From positions 320,644,144-320,708,143 of the forward strand of contig CM022302.1 in NCBI GenBank assembly GCA_011799875.1: a stretch of 64,000 nucleotides of DNA. Reading direction: 5' to 3'. Position 1 is the stretch's first letter. Each line of letters opens with the position of its first letter. The DNA comes from Thinopyrum elongatum. Lineage: Eukaryota > Streptophyta > Magnoliopsida > Poales > Poaceae. The notes beneath the pieces are model-generated. The model saw only the letters and a program-made list of their open reading frames with translations. It had not been told where the DNA came from and searched no databases. Positions 35,493 to 47,431 of the stretch are shown here, piece after piece. The translations under genes and the position numbers were made by a program.

Positions 35493-36923
35493 TGTTGGGT
35501 TCTACGGTAGGGTGCGTCGACTGCAAATTAAAATTTTCCTACGCGCAGAACAACCAAGAACGTGCTACGGGAATGGATCACAGATCGTTACCACTAGACA
35601 TGCAGTGCCGTGCAGCAGAAGAAGAGTTGGAGCAGTGCATCCGCGTGGTTCGTCTCCTCCTTGTCCGATCTCCCTCGAACAGCCGATCGTCGGATCCCTC
35701 GTACAAGTTTGCTGGAGCGGCGCAGGTGCACCGCCTCTAACGGTATCCGCGCATGCAGGAGGAACATCGTGCGGCGGACTGCTAGGTCCGATCACACAAC
35801 CGGCGGCGACTGGAGGTGTCTATTCGCAACACATGCAAACCCTAGTGACAGCACCAAAGCGATCAACCGCATGAGTGTGTCGCACCTCCACTATATATAG
35901 GCATCCGTCATGGGCTCAACACTTGGGCCTCGCACGGACCCTAAAGCCCAAAATCTGTTCGGTCGAGATCTGAGTCCGAGTAGGATCACATCTAACTCGT
36001 GGAGTCCGATCCGGCCTCAAAGGTTCCTTCCCTTAAGCAAGCGACCCCTTAGGTTCAAGTTGGCTTGGTCGCAGGTCAGATCACCTCTGACCTGCTCGGC
36101 TAGTAGCGGCCTCTAGCAAGGCGTGCCGGCCACCAAGTAGACTATGAAGCTGGTTAGGCGAACCTGTACAACATGTCACACTTCTGTTCCCTTTGCCACA
36201 CGATATATGTTGTCGGGCTCAAGGCTAGTATGTCATCCTTGTGCTAGCCCAACCTCTTTCTCGTTCCAGTGATGCCGACCACTTACCGGATTATCTCATA
36301 ATCCCTGTTGCATGGACATGCTTATCTTGGTCGGATCACACGAGGGGCCGAGAGTATATCTCTCCTGGTCGGAGGGGCAAATCCCATCTTGCTCGACCAT
36401 GTCTCGCAGCATGGGTCTGGACAAGCCCGAAACCTACCTTTGTAACTACCCAGTCACGGAGTAGCGTTTGATCGGCCCAAAGCAGGTCTGTCACCATCCT
36501 GAGTACATGCGTCAGCTCAGGTCTTAGGACATAGAACATATGTTGTACTAGAGACTCACAGATGACATATCGTTGCGTCTCATAGTCGGGTCTGTCCGAT
36601 TCGGACCTTATCTCGACTCGGATTCGACTATGTTGAATATGACTAGATCCTTCCGAGTCCATATTATCCAGTTAGCATCCAATGCTCCATGGCTAGTGAG
36701 ACCAAGCCATCGACCGTGTCATATGCTAGTCTAGTCGGCTGCGCGTCCTCACAACCCTTTCGACTAGGGGCCTTTTAGGACAGTCATCATTCAATGCGTA
36801 GTCCCACAAACAAGTCACGTACTTGCTGATACACATCATTGATAATGTCCAAGGACTATCTTTATTCATAAACACATAGGAAATATCATCGTACATGATT
36901 GCCTCTAGGGCATATCTCCAACA
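35493..36923 (-). repeat. 3' LTR of Copia 3
   Basis: On the plus strand it runs from TGTTGGGTTCTACGG to CATATCTCCAACA. On the minus strand it begins TGTTGGAGATATGCC, a start shared by abundant Triticeae Copia families. The small ORFs inside have no matching content. Confidence 0.9.
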
Positions 36924-36936
36924 GTCTCCCACTTGC
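36924..36936 (-). other. Polypurine tract of Copia 3
   Basis: On the minus strand GCAAGTGGGAGAC directly precedes the 3' LTR. Confidence 0.7.
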
Positions 36937-36943
36937 ACTAGAG

Positions 36944-39900
36944 TCAATCAAATAGACATCGAATGCCCATAGCTCTAACGTGCCCCTCATGCTTGGGTTG
37001 TGGAAGCGGCTTAGTAAACGGATCTACAACATTTGCATCCGTGTGAATTTTGCATAATTCTACATCACCATTCTTTACGATGTTTCGTATTAGGTGAAAT
37101 TTCCGATCTATGTGTCTGACCTTGTGGTGATTCCTTGGCTCCTTGGCTTGTGCGATGGCACCAGAATTATCACAATAAAGGTCCAACGGTTTTACCGAGG
37201 CTGGGAAAATACCAAGATCATCCAGAAAGTTCCGGATCCAAATACCTTCCTTTGCAGCTTCACAAGCCGCAATGTATTCAGCTTCTGTGGTAGAATCGGC
37301 CACCGTATCTTGTTTGGAACTCATCCAGCTCACTGCTCCTCCGTTCATGACATACACGAATCCAGACTGTGATCGACAATCATCTGTGTCGGTTTGGAAA
37401 CTAGCATCGGCGTAACCCTTTACGCAGAGCTCCTCCTCACCTCCATAAACTAGGAACATTTCCTTAGTCCTTTTCAGGTACTTTAGAATGTTCTTCACCA
37501 CTGCCCAGTGACTCTCACCGGGGTTGGCCTGGTATCTGCTTGTTAGGCTTATTGCAAAAGAAACATCAGGCCGTGTACATATCATGGCATACATGATGGA
37601 TCCGATTGCTGAGGCATACGGAATCCTACTCATCCTGCTTCGCTCATCAGATGTCGAAGGACTCTGAGTCTCACTTAGCCTTATACCATGTGAGAGTGGC
37701 AAGAACCCTTTCTTGGCCTCACTCATGTTGAACCGCTTCAACACTTTATCTATGTACGTGCTCTGGCTTAAGCCGAGTGGCCTCCTCGATCTATCTCTAT
37801 TGATCTTGATGCCTAAAATATAAACTGCTTCACTGAGGTCCTTCATTGAAAACTTGCCATTCAATGACTCCTTGACCGAGTTCAGCATTGAAACATCATT
37901 TCCGATCAGTAGTATGCCATCCACATACAAGATCAAAAACACTATCGAGCTCCCACTTAACTGCTTGTATAAACAAGCATCCTCTTCGCTTTGAATGAAA
38001 CCGAGACTAGTGACGACCTCATCAAAATGAATATTCCAGCTCCGAGATGCTTGCCTGAACCCATAAATGGATCTCTTGAGCTTGCATACCTTACTAGTGC
38101 TAGTCGGATCGACAAAACCCTCGGGCTGTATCATATACACGTCCTCGGTTAAATTTCCATGAAGGAAAGCTGTTTTGACATCCATCTGCCATATCTCGTA
38201 TTCGAAATATGCAGCTATAGCTAGTACGATCCTCACCGACTTCAGCATCGCTACCGGCGAGTAAGTCTCATCGTAGTCAATTCCTTGAACTTGTCCATAA
38301 CCTTTAGCGACAAGCCGAGCTTTGTGGATTTGAACATTTCCATCCACATTGGTTTTCTTCTTAAAGACCCATTTGCATCCAATGGCCGTCACGCCAGGTG
38401 GCGGATCAACCAAGTCCCAGACTTGATTCTCATCCATGGACTTTAACTCGGATCTCATGGCCTCCAGCCATGCCTCGGAATTTGGGCTCGCCATCGCTTC
38501 TGCATCATGGCCGGCTCATTGCTTTCTAGCAACAAAACATCACGCACTCTGCGCAATCTTTCCGACCTCCGTGGTTTCGGTGCCGCTTCCACTACGGGTT
38601 CCCTGACTGACTCCGGTATGATCTCATCACCCGCCGAGCCGTCCCTGAGTGGTCCTCGAATTTCTTTGAGTCGGACCGTCCTCCCACTGGCTTCCCGACT
38701 GAGAAACTCTTTCTCAAGGAAAACCCCGTTCCGAGCAACAAACACTTTGTTCTCTTCCCGGTTGTAGAAGCTATATCCCAAGGTTTCCCTTGGATATCCC
38801 ACGAATATGCATTTATCCGACTTGGGTGTAAGCTTGTCTGACATAAGTCGCTTGACAAATGCATTCACAACCCCAAATCTTTAGAAAAGACAAACTGGGA
38901 CTCTTCCCGGTCCACATCTCATGTGGTGTCTTGTCTACGGATTTTGATGGTACCCTGTTAAGTGTGAAAGCTGCAGTTTCTATAGTGTATCCCCAGAATG
39001 ACAAGGGTAAATCTGATTTGCTCATCATAGACCGGACCATGTCTAACAAGGTATGATTCCTCCGTTCCGACACACTGTTTCTCTGTGGCGTACCCGGAGG
39101 TGTGAGCTGAGGTACTATACCTCAACTTCTCAGATGATCATCAAACTCCTGGCTCATGTACTCACCTCCATGATCAGATCGTAGAAGCTTTATAGTCTTG
39201 CCGAGCTGATTCTCAACCTCGTTTTGAAACTCTTTGAACTTTTCAAAAGTTTCCGACTTGTGCCTCATCAAATAGATATATCCATATCTACTCAAGTCGT
39301 CGGTAAAAGTCATGAAGTACTGATAGCCACCTCCGGCAGTTGTGCTCATTGGACCACACACATCACTGTGTATAAGCTCCAACAATTCGGACGCCCTCTC
39401 GCAACTCTTTGCAAAAGGAGACTTACTCATCTTGTCGAGCAAGCATGATTCGCATGTCTCGAATGACCCAAAGTTGAACGAAGTTAAGAGTCCATCATCA
39501 TGGAGCTTCTTCATGCATTTCAGACTAATGAGTCCAAGCCAGCAATGCCTGAAGTATGTCGGATTTATCTCATTTGGCTTATGCCTCTTGACATTCATGT
39601 TATAGACTGGTTCCAATTCTAGATTCAATATAAATAGCCCATCAACAATGGGTGCATAGCCGTGGAACATACCATTCAAATAAAACGAACAACCATTGTC
39701 CTTTAAATTGAATTCATAACCCTGACTCATCAAGCATGAGGCAGAAATAATGTTCTGACTAAGTGCAGGAATGTAATAACAATTATTCAATTCCAAAATA
39801 AACCCAGAAGGAAGCTGGAGCTGCATCGTGCCGACCTCCAACGCAGCAACTCTTGCTTTGTTGCCGACCCTGATGTCAATCTCCCCTTGTGCCACACGCC

Positions 39901-40864
39901 TAGTTCTTACCAGCCCCTGCATCAAGTTGCAAATGTGAACAACTGATCTGGTATCAAATACCCAAGAGCTACTAGGTATGTCAGCAAGGTAAATGTCTAT
40001 AACATATGCAACAAGTGTACCTTTGCATGAAGAAGCATTTCCGGCCTTTTTGCCATGCTCTACAAGCCACTTGCTACAGTTCCTCTTCCAGTGACCGGTC
40101 TCCTTGCAACGATAGAAAATGGTCTTCAAGTCCGGTCCTGACTTTGGCGCAGTGGCAGAGGTTACCATCTCCGTGCCCTTTGCCTTAGCCTTTTTCTTGG
40201 ACCAACTCTTCTTGAACTTAGCCGATTTCTGCACCATCAGCACTTGATGTGTGCCTTTCTTAATATCCTGCTCTGCCACTTTCAGCATCCCATGTAATTA
40301 AGTGAGCTTCTTGTCCATGCCGTGCATATGATAGTTCAAGATGAGCGTCCCATAGCTAGGCGAAAGAGAACCCAGAACTGCATTTGTAGCCAGCTCATCC
40401 AAGAGCGGGAAGCCTAACCAATCCAAAGCTTGCATGTATCCGATCATCTTGATCACATGCGAGCTCAGTGGATCACCTTCCTTCAGCTTGCAATCCATCA
40501 AGGATCGCCAGACATTGAACCTTTCGGTCCTAGCCTGTACCTGAAACATGCTCTTGAGACTCTCGATCATATCGAAAGCCCCAACATCTTTGAAATGCTG
40601 CTGCAAATCGGGCTCCATACAAGCCAGCATGAGGCAGCTGATCTCGTTTGATTCATCAACGAGTTTCTGGTAGGTATTCCTGGTTGTGGCATTAGCATTA
40701 TCGGCAGGTTCCTCTGGAAGTGGATCCTCTAGAACATGTTCCTTTTTATCATGCTTGAGAACAATTCTCAGATTTCTGTACCAGGTGGTAAAGTTTGTTC
40801 CATTCAGTTTATCCTTTTCCAGAATTTATTTCAATGCAAAGTTGGGTTGAGCAGGTGGTGCCAT
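36944..40864 (-). pseudogene. Copia 3 Gag-Pol polyprotein
   Basis: One frame runs from the ATG at 40864 (MAPPAQPNFALK) to 36944. Gag: TAA at 40828 and 40298, and a zinc knuckle lacking its first cysteine (FYRCKETGHWKRNC). Protease: VFDTRSVVH, with Arg where DTG expects Gly. Integrase: the HHCC region is altered (CWLGLISLK), but HSDVCGP, RSDHGGEY and the SERRN glutamate remain. TAG near 39122 and frameshifts around 38850 and 38490 interrupt it. RT is open from 38494 but its catalytic box reads YVDGILLIGND, so the second catalytic Asp is lost. RNase H DASFQTD and DNSGAIAQ are kept. The copy is certainly inactive. Confidence 0.9.
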
Positions 40865-42090
40865 TGATCTACAACAGAAGATATGCAATCACTAAGCAAT
40901 GTGTTTATGTAGAGTAATTCAAGCCTAAACATAAATACTCCCACTGAAGTCGGCATCCCTCTGCAAACTCTCAGTGATTCAGGATCCGACTAGCGCATTT
41001 GACTAGTGAGCTTTAGCATCACTGCTAGCCAACATACCTATCCGGTAAGCAACTCCTTGCTAATTGTATCTATATGCGACCCCTGTCAGTCGGGAAGGTA
41101 TCTCATACCCCGGCTCCCAACCTTCTTTTCCACAAAGCCCAAAACAATTTTGATAGCCTTGTCAAGATAACCTGATGCAGTGCATGTCCGTGTCCGACAC
41201 GAACCCTTCAGTTCAAGGACACCTAGCAGCACCCCAATTTTATGAGCCCACCACTAGACGTACTTGACATGTGAAGGTGCAACATCGGGAATGGAAAATT
41301 GCTTGATATTAACGAGGGATCTTTCTACCATTCTAACATGCATAGAAAACAAGAAGCATAACAATCACAAATAAACATATATTGTGAAATAGTATGGCTC
41401 CTTCATGGATGTTCTTCCAGGTCGGCTCCGACTCCGATGACCATCTAGGAACTCCACCTTGTTTGTCACGCCGAGATGCCAATCCACCAACCTGATCTCT
41501 ATCATCGAACTACTACAACTAGTAATGAATTTTACATAGAGTCACAAGTCGACACGCAAGTCGTTATACATTATAATGACAGCACTTTGGCACCTGCCAG
41601 CTGACAAACATGACACGCAAGCCATGTATAATTTACACACATGCATCACATACACATGAGCCATACTATTCACATCAAACCCTGCAAAATAAAGTTATGC
41701 ATAGAATCGCATTCTACCAGTTTGAGTGATCGTGTACGAAATTCAAGGCACTACGCACATGGCAGCGCCCGACGTTTTCAGAAATCACAGATCCCATCTG
41801 CACTCCAATAGCGCCAAATTTTATGATCTGACCGATCTCATCGATCATCGTGAATCAGATTCGGATTTATGTTTCACTGTTAACCCCGATGGCGGATACC
41901 GACCGGTAGGGGTTAGTTGTGTCACGACCTCATCAATTCCGATTGACAGAAAACATAGCCACATCGACCCCCATGTGTAGTTGATCTCATCAACCGTGCA
42001 CATAGCCGATTTCATAAACGACAACAGATCTCATCTGCCGCCTCCACATATCTAATATGCATACGATCTGAATCCAAATCCTATAGCAGA
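40865..42090 (-). other. Copia 3 untranslated leader between primer site and gag
   Basis: 1.2 kb with no long ORF on the minus strand and no recognised domain. Confidence 0.6.
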
Positions 42091-42103
42091 GGATCTGATA
42101 CCA
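42091..42103 (-). other. Primer-binding site of Copia 3
   Basis: The minus strand reads TGGTATCAGATCC, one base from the LTR end. It fits initiator tRNA-Met with one mismatch (GAT for GAG). Confidence 0.8.
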
Positions 42104-42104
42104 C

Positions 42105-43514
42105 TGTTGGGTTCTACGGTAGGGTGCGTTAACTGCAAATTAAAATTTTCCTATGCGCAGAACAACCAGGAACATGCTACGGGAATGGATCATAGATTGT
42201 TACCACTAGACGCGCAGTGCCGTGCAGCGGAAGAAGAGTTGGAGCAGCGCGTCCGCGTGGTTCGTCTCCTCCTCGTCCAATCTCCCTCGAACAGCCGGTC
42301 ATCGGATCCCTCGTACAGGTTCGCCGGAGCGGCGCAGGTGCACCGCCTCTAATGGTATCCGCGCGTGCAGGTGGAACGTCGTGCGGCGGACTGCTAGGTC
42401 CGATCACACAACCAACGGCGAGTGGAGGTGTCTATTCGCAACACATGCAAACCCTAGTGACAGCGCCGAAGTGATCAACCGTATGAGTGTGTCGCCCCTC
42501 CACTATATATAGGCGTCCGTCGTGGGCTCAACACTTGGGCCTCACACGGACCCTAAAGCCCAAAATCTATTTGGCCGAGATTCGAGTCCGAGTAGGATCA
42601 CATCTAACTCGTGGAGTCCGATCCGGCCTCACAGGTTCCTTCCCTTAAGCATGCGACCCCTTAGGTTCAAGTCGGCTTGGTCGTGGGTCAGATCACCTCC
42701 GACCTGCTCGGTTGGTAGCGGCCTCTAGCAAGGCATGCCGGCCACCAAGTAGACAATGAAGCTGGTTAGGCGAACCTGTACAACATGTCACACTTCTGTT
42801 CCCTTTGCCACACGATATATGTTGTCGGGCTCAAGGCGAGTCTGTCATCCTTGTGCTAGCCCGACCTCTTTCTCATTCCAGTGATGCCGACCACTAACTG
42901 GATTATCTCATAATCCCTGTTGCATGGCCATGCTTATCTTGGTCGGATCACACGAGGGGCCCAGAGTATATCTCTCCTGATCGGAGGGGCAAATCCCATC
43001 TTGCTCGACCATGTCTCGCAGCATGGGTCTGGACAAGCCCGAAACCTACCTTTGTAACTACCTAGTCACGGAGTAGCGTTTGGTCATCCCAAAGCAGGTA
43101 TGTCACCATCCCGAGTACATGCGTTAGCTCAAGTCTTCGGACATAGAATGTATGTTGTACTAGAGACTCACATATGACATATTGCTGCGTCTCATAGTCG
43201 GGTCTATATGATTCGGGACTATGTCGAATCCGACAAGATTCTTTTGAGTCCATTTTATCCGGTTAGCATCCAATGCTCCATGGCTAGTGAGCCCAAGCCA
43301 TCGACCATGTCATATGCTAGTCTAGTGGGCTGCGCGTCCTCACAGCCCTTTTGACTAGGGACCTTTTAGGACAGTCATCATTCAATGCATAGTCCCACAA
43401 ACAAGTCATGTACTTGCTGATACACATCATTGATAATGTCCAAGGACTATCTTTATTCATAGACACATAGGAAATATCATCATACATGATTACCTCTAGG
43501 GCATATCTCCAATA
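42105..43514 (-). repeat. 5' LTR of Copia 3
   Basis: Plus-strand limits TGTTGGGTTCTACGG and CTCCAATA (CAACA in the other LTR). It is colinear with 35493-36923. Confidence 0.9.
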
Positions 43515-43598
43515 GTTTGTAGTGGTGGTCCTCGCGCTTTGGGCACTGCAGTTGCCTTACTAACTGCTCGTGTTTCGGTGCGCTGTGGTGGAGACGCT

Positions 43599-45269
43599 TG
43601 ATGTCTACTATGCAACCTTCTTCTTGTAGACTCATGTTGGGCCTCCAAGCGCACAGTTTTGTAGGACAGTAGCAAATTTCCCTCAAGTGGATGACCTAAG
43701 GTTTATCAATCCATGGGAGGCGTAGGATGAAGATGGTCTCTCTCAAACAACCCTGCAACCTAATAACAAAGAGTCTCTTGTGTCCCCAACACACCCAATA
43801 CAATGGTAAATTGTATAGGTGCACTAGTTTGGTGAAGAGATGGTGATACAAATGTAATATGGATGGTAGATATAGGTTTTTGTAATCTGAAATTATAAAA
43901 ACAGCAAGGTAACTAGTAACAAAAGTGAGCAAAAATGGTATTGCAATGCTTGGAAATAAGGCCTAGGGTTCATACTTTCACTAGTGCAAGTTCTCTCAAC
44001 TATGATAACATAATTAGATCATATGGCAATCCCTCAACGTGCGACAAAAGTCACTCCAAGGTTCCTATCGCGGAGAACATAAGATGAAATTGCTTGTAGG
44101 GTACGAAACCACCTCAAAGTTATTCTTTCCGATCAATCCATTGAGCTATTCCTATAAGTGTCACAAACAACCCTAGAGTTCGTAGTAAAATAATACCATA
44201 TGACACACATCAATCAACCCTAATGTCACCTAGATACTCCAATGTCACCACAAGTATCCGTGGGTCAATTATACGATATGCATCAAACAACTTCAGATTC
44301 ATAATATTCAATCCAACACAAAGAACCTTAAAGAGTGCCCCAAGATTCCTACCAGAGAAACAAGGACGAAAACGTGTATCAACCCCTATGCATAGATTAC
44401 CCTAATGTCACCTCGGGAATCCGCGAGTTGAGTGCCAAAACATACATCAAGTTAATCAATAGAACACCCCATTGTCACCACGGGCATCCCACACAAGACA
44501 TACAGCAAGTGTTCTCAAATCCATAATAGTATTCAATCCATAATAGTGAAACCTCAAAGGTAAAACTCAATTCATCACAAGAAGGTAGAGGGGGAGAAAT
44601 ACCATATGATCCAACTATAGTAACAAAGCTCGCGGTACATCAAGATCGTGCAAATCAAGAACACGAAAGAGAGAGAGATCAAACACGTAGCTACTAGTAC
44701 ATACCCTCAGCCCCGAGGGTGAACTACTCCCTCCTCGTCATGGAGACCGTCGGGATGATGAAGATGGCCACTAGTGATGGTTTCCCCCTCTGGCAGGGTG
44801 CCGGAATGGGCTCCCAATTGGTTTTTCATGGCTACAGAGGCTTGCGGTGGTGGAACTTCCGATCTAGGTTTATTTCTGGGGGTTTCGTGATTTATAGGAA
44901 TTTTTGGCGTCGGTTTCAAGTCAGGGGAGTCCACGAGGCAGCGGCAAGGTAGGGGGCGTGCCCTAGAGGGGGCGCCCTCCACCCTTGTGGATGCCTCTGG
45001 CTCGTCTGGTCCATCTCCGATACTCCGTGGGCTTCTTCTGGTCCATAAAAAATCATCATAAAGTTTCAGCGCATTTGGACTCCGTTTGGTATTCCTTTTC
45101 TGTAAAACTCAAAAACAAGGAAAAAACAAAAACTGGCACTGGGCTCTAGGTTAATAGGTTAGTCCAAAAAATAATATAAAATAGCATATTGATGCATATA
45201 AAACATCCAAAACAGATAATATAATAGCATGGAACAATCAAAAATTATAGATACGTTGGAGACGTATCA
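43599..45269 (-). repeat. 3' LTR of Gypsy X
   Basis: Plus-strand limits TGATGTCTACTATGC and GGAGACGTATCA; 1671 bases. The minus-strand start TGATACGTCTCCAACG has an internal inverted repeat (GATACGTTGGAGACGTATC). No credible ORF lies inside. Confidence 0.85.
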
Positions 45270-45284
45270 AGCATCCCCAAGCTT
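45270..45284 (-). other. Polypurine tract of Gypsy X
   Basis: The minus strand reads AAGCTTGGGGATGCT, abutting the 3' LTR. Variants recur at 48094, 48822 and 48879. Confidence 0.7.
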
Positions 45285-46572
45285 AATTCCTGCTCGTCCT
45301 CGAGTAGGTAAATGATAAAAACAGAATTTTTGATGTGGAATGCTACCTAACATATTTATCCATGTAATCTTATTTATTGTGGCAAGAATATTCAGATCCA
45401 TAAGATTCAAAACAAAAGTTTAATATTGACATAAAAACAATAATACTTCAAGCATACTAATAAAGCAATAATGTCTTCTCAAAATAACATGGCCAAAGAA
45501 AGTTATCCCTACAAAATCATATAGCCTGGCTATGCTCCATCTTCATCACACAAAGTATTAAATCATGCACAACCCCGATGACAAGCCAAGCAATTGTTTC
45601 ATACTTTTGATGTTCTCAAACTTTTTCAACTTTCACGCAATACATGAGTGTGAGCCATGGATATAGCACTATAGGTGGAATACAATATGGTGGTGGTTGT
45701 GAGGAGAAGACAAAAAGGAGAAAATCTCACATCAACTAGGCAAATTAATGGGCTATGGAGATTCCTATCAATTGATATCGATGCAAGTGAGTAGGGATTG
45801 CCATGCAATGGATGCACTAGAGCTATAAGTGTATGAAAGCTCAAAAAGAAACTAAGTGGGTGTGCATCCAACTTGCTTGCTCACGAAGACCTAGGGCAAT
45901 TTGAGGAAGCCCATCATTGGAATATACAAGCCGAGTTCTATAATGAAAAATTCCCACTAGTATATGAAAGTGATAAAATAGGAGACTCTCTCTATCATGA
46001 AGAACATGGTGCTACTTTGAAGCACAAGTGTGGTAAAAGGATAGTAACATTGTCCCTTCTCTCTTTTTCTCTCATTTTTTTTTTGTTTTCTCTCTTTTTT
46101 TGGGCTCTCTCTTTTTTATTTATTTTTATTATTTTTTAATTTTTCGTCCGGAGTCTCATCCCGACTTGTGGGGGAATCATAGTCTCCATCATCCTTTCCT
46201 CACTGGGACAATGCTCTAATAATGATGATCATCACACTTTTATTTACTTACAACTCAAGAATTACAACTCGATACTAGAACAAAGATATGACTATATGAA
46301 TGCCTCCGGCGATGTACCGGGATGTGCAATGAATCAAGGGTGACATGTATAAAAAATATGAATGGTGGCTTTGCCACAAATACGATGTCAACTACATGAT
46401 CATGCAAAGCAATATGACAATGATGGTATGTGTCATAATAAACGGAACGGTGGAAGTCGCATGGCAATATATCTCGGAATGGCTATGGAAATGCCATAAT
46501 AGGTATGTATGGTGGCTGTTTTGAGGAAGGGTATATTGTGGGTTTAATGCACCGCCGAAAGTTGCGCGGTAC
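45285..46572 (-). other. Gypsy X 3' non-coding region, part 1
   Basis: AT-rich, no supported gene. A T/CT-rich low-complexity tract lies at about 46055-46145. Short ORFs such as 45873-46139 on the plus strand run into this tract and are not credible. Confidence 0.55.
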
Positions 46573-47426
46573 TGTCGGTGTACTAAGTATTGGGCCACTA
46601 GTACCCCGTACTTGTGCACGGGCAGTTGTAGCCATCCTCGCGGCAAGGCTTGCCGGGAACAGTTCGAGGTCGATTCAAGCCACCAAAGAAATCATCAAGT
46701 CAGAGATCTGGGGATCAGCAGATAAGCAGAGCTGGAATCCGAAGGCCAGCTTCCCCGGCAAGATCCTTGCCGGGATGGTCTGTGGGGCCCGGCAAGGCTT
46801 GGCGTCCGCAAGGCTTGGCGCCCGGCAAGGCTCGGTGCTCGGTAGGCTTCGGCACCCAGCAAGATTCTGCCACTGTGCCACCACTTCGGTACAGTAACAA
46901 GTCTGACATTCTAGGTCCTTCTCTGGATGCGTGGCGATGCGCCAGTGAAGGAGAGCTTAAGCGTTGCTGATGGGATGGCCCCTTTTTCCATCCCCAAGAA
47001 AGTGAGGACACCTAAACGGACACCTCACGGTGCATTAAATGCGTTTGTCCTAATCCGTCAGGGGTTAGGTATGATACCCTGTAGCTACTTTACACCTCAA
47101 TGTATGTACATTTTGCCACTGTGGTGACCCCTTTGAGCATATAAAAGGAGGCCCAAGGCAAATGCTACAGAGGAGGAGAACTTCTGGCCCATTCTGCATG
47201 CGTAGCTGCTCTTTGAACATACTATTCATTGCGAGCGCTCCTGAAGGCTGGGCTCAAGAACATTAATAAGAACACAAAGCAGGAGTAGGGTTTTACGCTG
47301 ATCAGCGGCCCGAACCTGGGTAAAAGCTTCCCGCGTCGATCATTGGTTCTGCTCTTTCCGTATACCTCTCCCCCCGCCGAATCATAAAGGGGTCTCTCAG
47401 GATCCCATAGGTGTCGTACCCCGACA
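46573..47426 (+). repeat. Solo LTR of Gypsy family A
   Basis: It starts TGTCGGTGTACTAAG and ends GTACCCCGACA, flanked by perfect GGTAC duplications (46568-46572 and 47427-47431), with no internal element sequence. This is the product of recombination between the two LTRs of one insertion. TATAAAAG is at 47140-47147. It has intact TG..CA ends and a longer CGGCAAGGCT-type minisatellite (about 46745-46865) than the LTR at 3554. Confidence 0.93.
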
Positions 47427-47431
47427 GGTAC

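Larger units (their letters stand above)
35493..43514 (-). mobile_element. Copia retrotransposon 3 (complete, decayed)
   Basis: An 8.0-kb element on the minus strand with LTRs of 1431 (3') and 1410 (5') bases, Met-type primer site, polypurine tract and a single-frame Gag-Pol. The flanks are GTTCG (35488-35492) and GTTTG (43515-43519), a target duplication with one C-to-T change. In the first 300 bases of the LTRs I count about 23 differences (near 8%), almost all transitions, making it older than Copia copy 2 and the chromovirus. Confidence 0.9.
32976..43598 (-). mobile_element. CACTA (En/Spm-type) DNA transposon, 3' part, interrupted
   Basis: It begins CACTACAAAAAAAACC after TTA, the expected three-base target site, followed by subterminal repeats and minus-strand coding sequence whose 3' end faces this terminus. 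So this is the 3' end of a minus-strand CACTA element. It is interrupted by Copia 3 (35493-43514) inside an exon, and the exon resumes at 43515. At 43599 Gypsy X cuts it again, so the transposase gene and the other terminus lie beyond the window. Confidence 0.82.
34529..43598 (-). pseudogene. CACTA coiled-coil protein (TNPA-like/ORF2), C-terminal exons split by Copia 3
   Basis: The final exon 34966-34529 follows a CTCTTTTAG acceptor and encodes NADKISEKSTPL, QDSATTPKSRLDVVFELL, then a heptad-rich coiled coil (LLESQLQVERHRSDVLQHEA, EQQQALEDLSAKQEKVNKLA) ending GTQDIVS. An intron 35335-34967 separates it from an exon ending MAQQ. That exon reads back through SQRLKQQKNCSQARF to 35492, then, beyond Copia 3, through 43515-43598 (ETRAVSKATAVPKARGPP). 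The frame joins across the Copia insertion when one target duplication is removed. The protein probably acts on the subterminal array. The upstream part is outside the window. Confidence 0.65.

Noticed and set aside
35402..36116. Plus-strand ORFs in the Copia 3 LTR, repeated at 42107-42728
   Set aside because: They lie within LTRs, antisense to the element, and differ by frame-neutral decay only because the LTRs are similar; no domain is recognisable.
45873..46139. ORF ending in a hydrophobic run
   Set aside because: The hydrophobic part is just translation of a T/CT-rich low-complexity tract.
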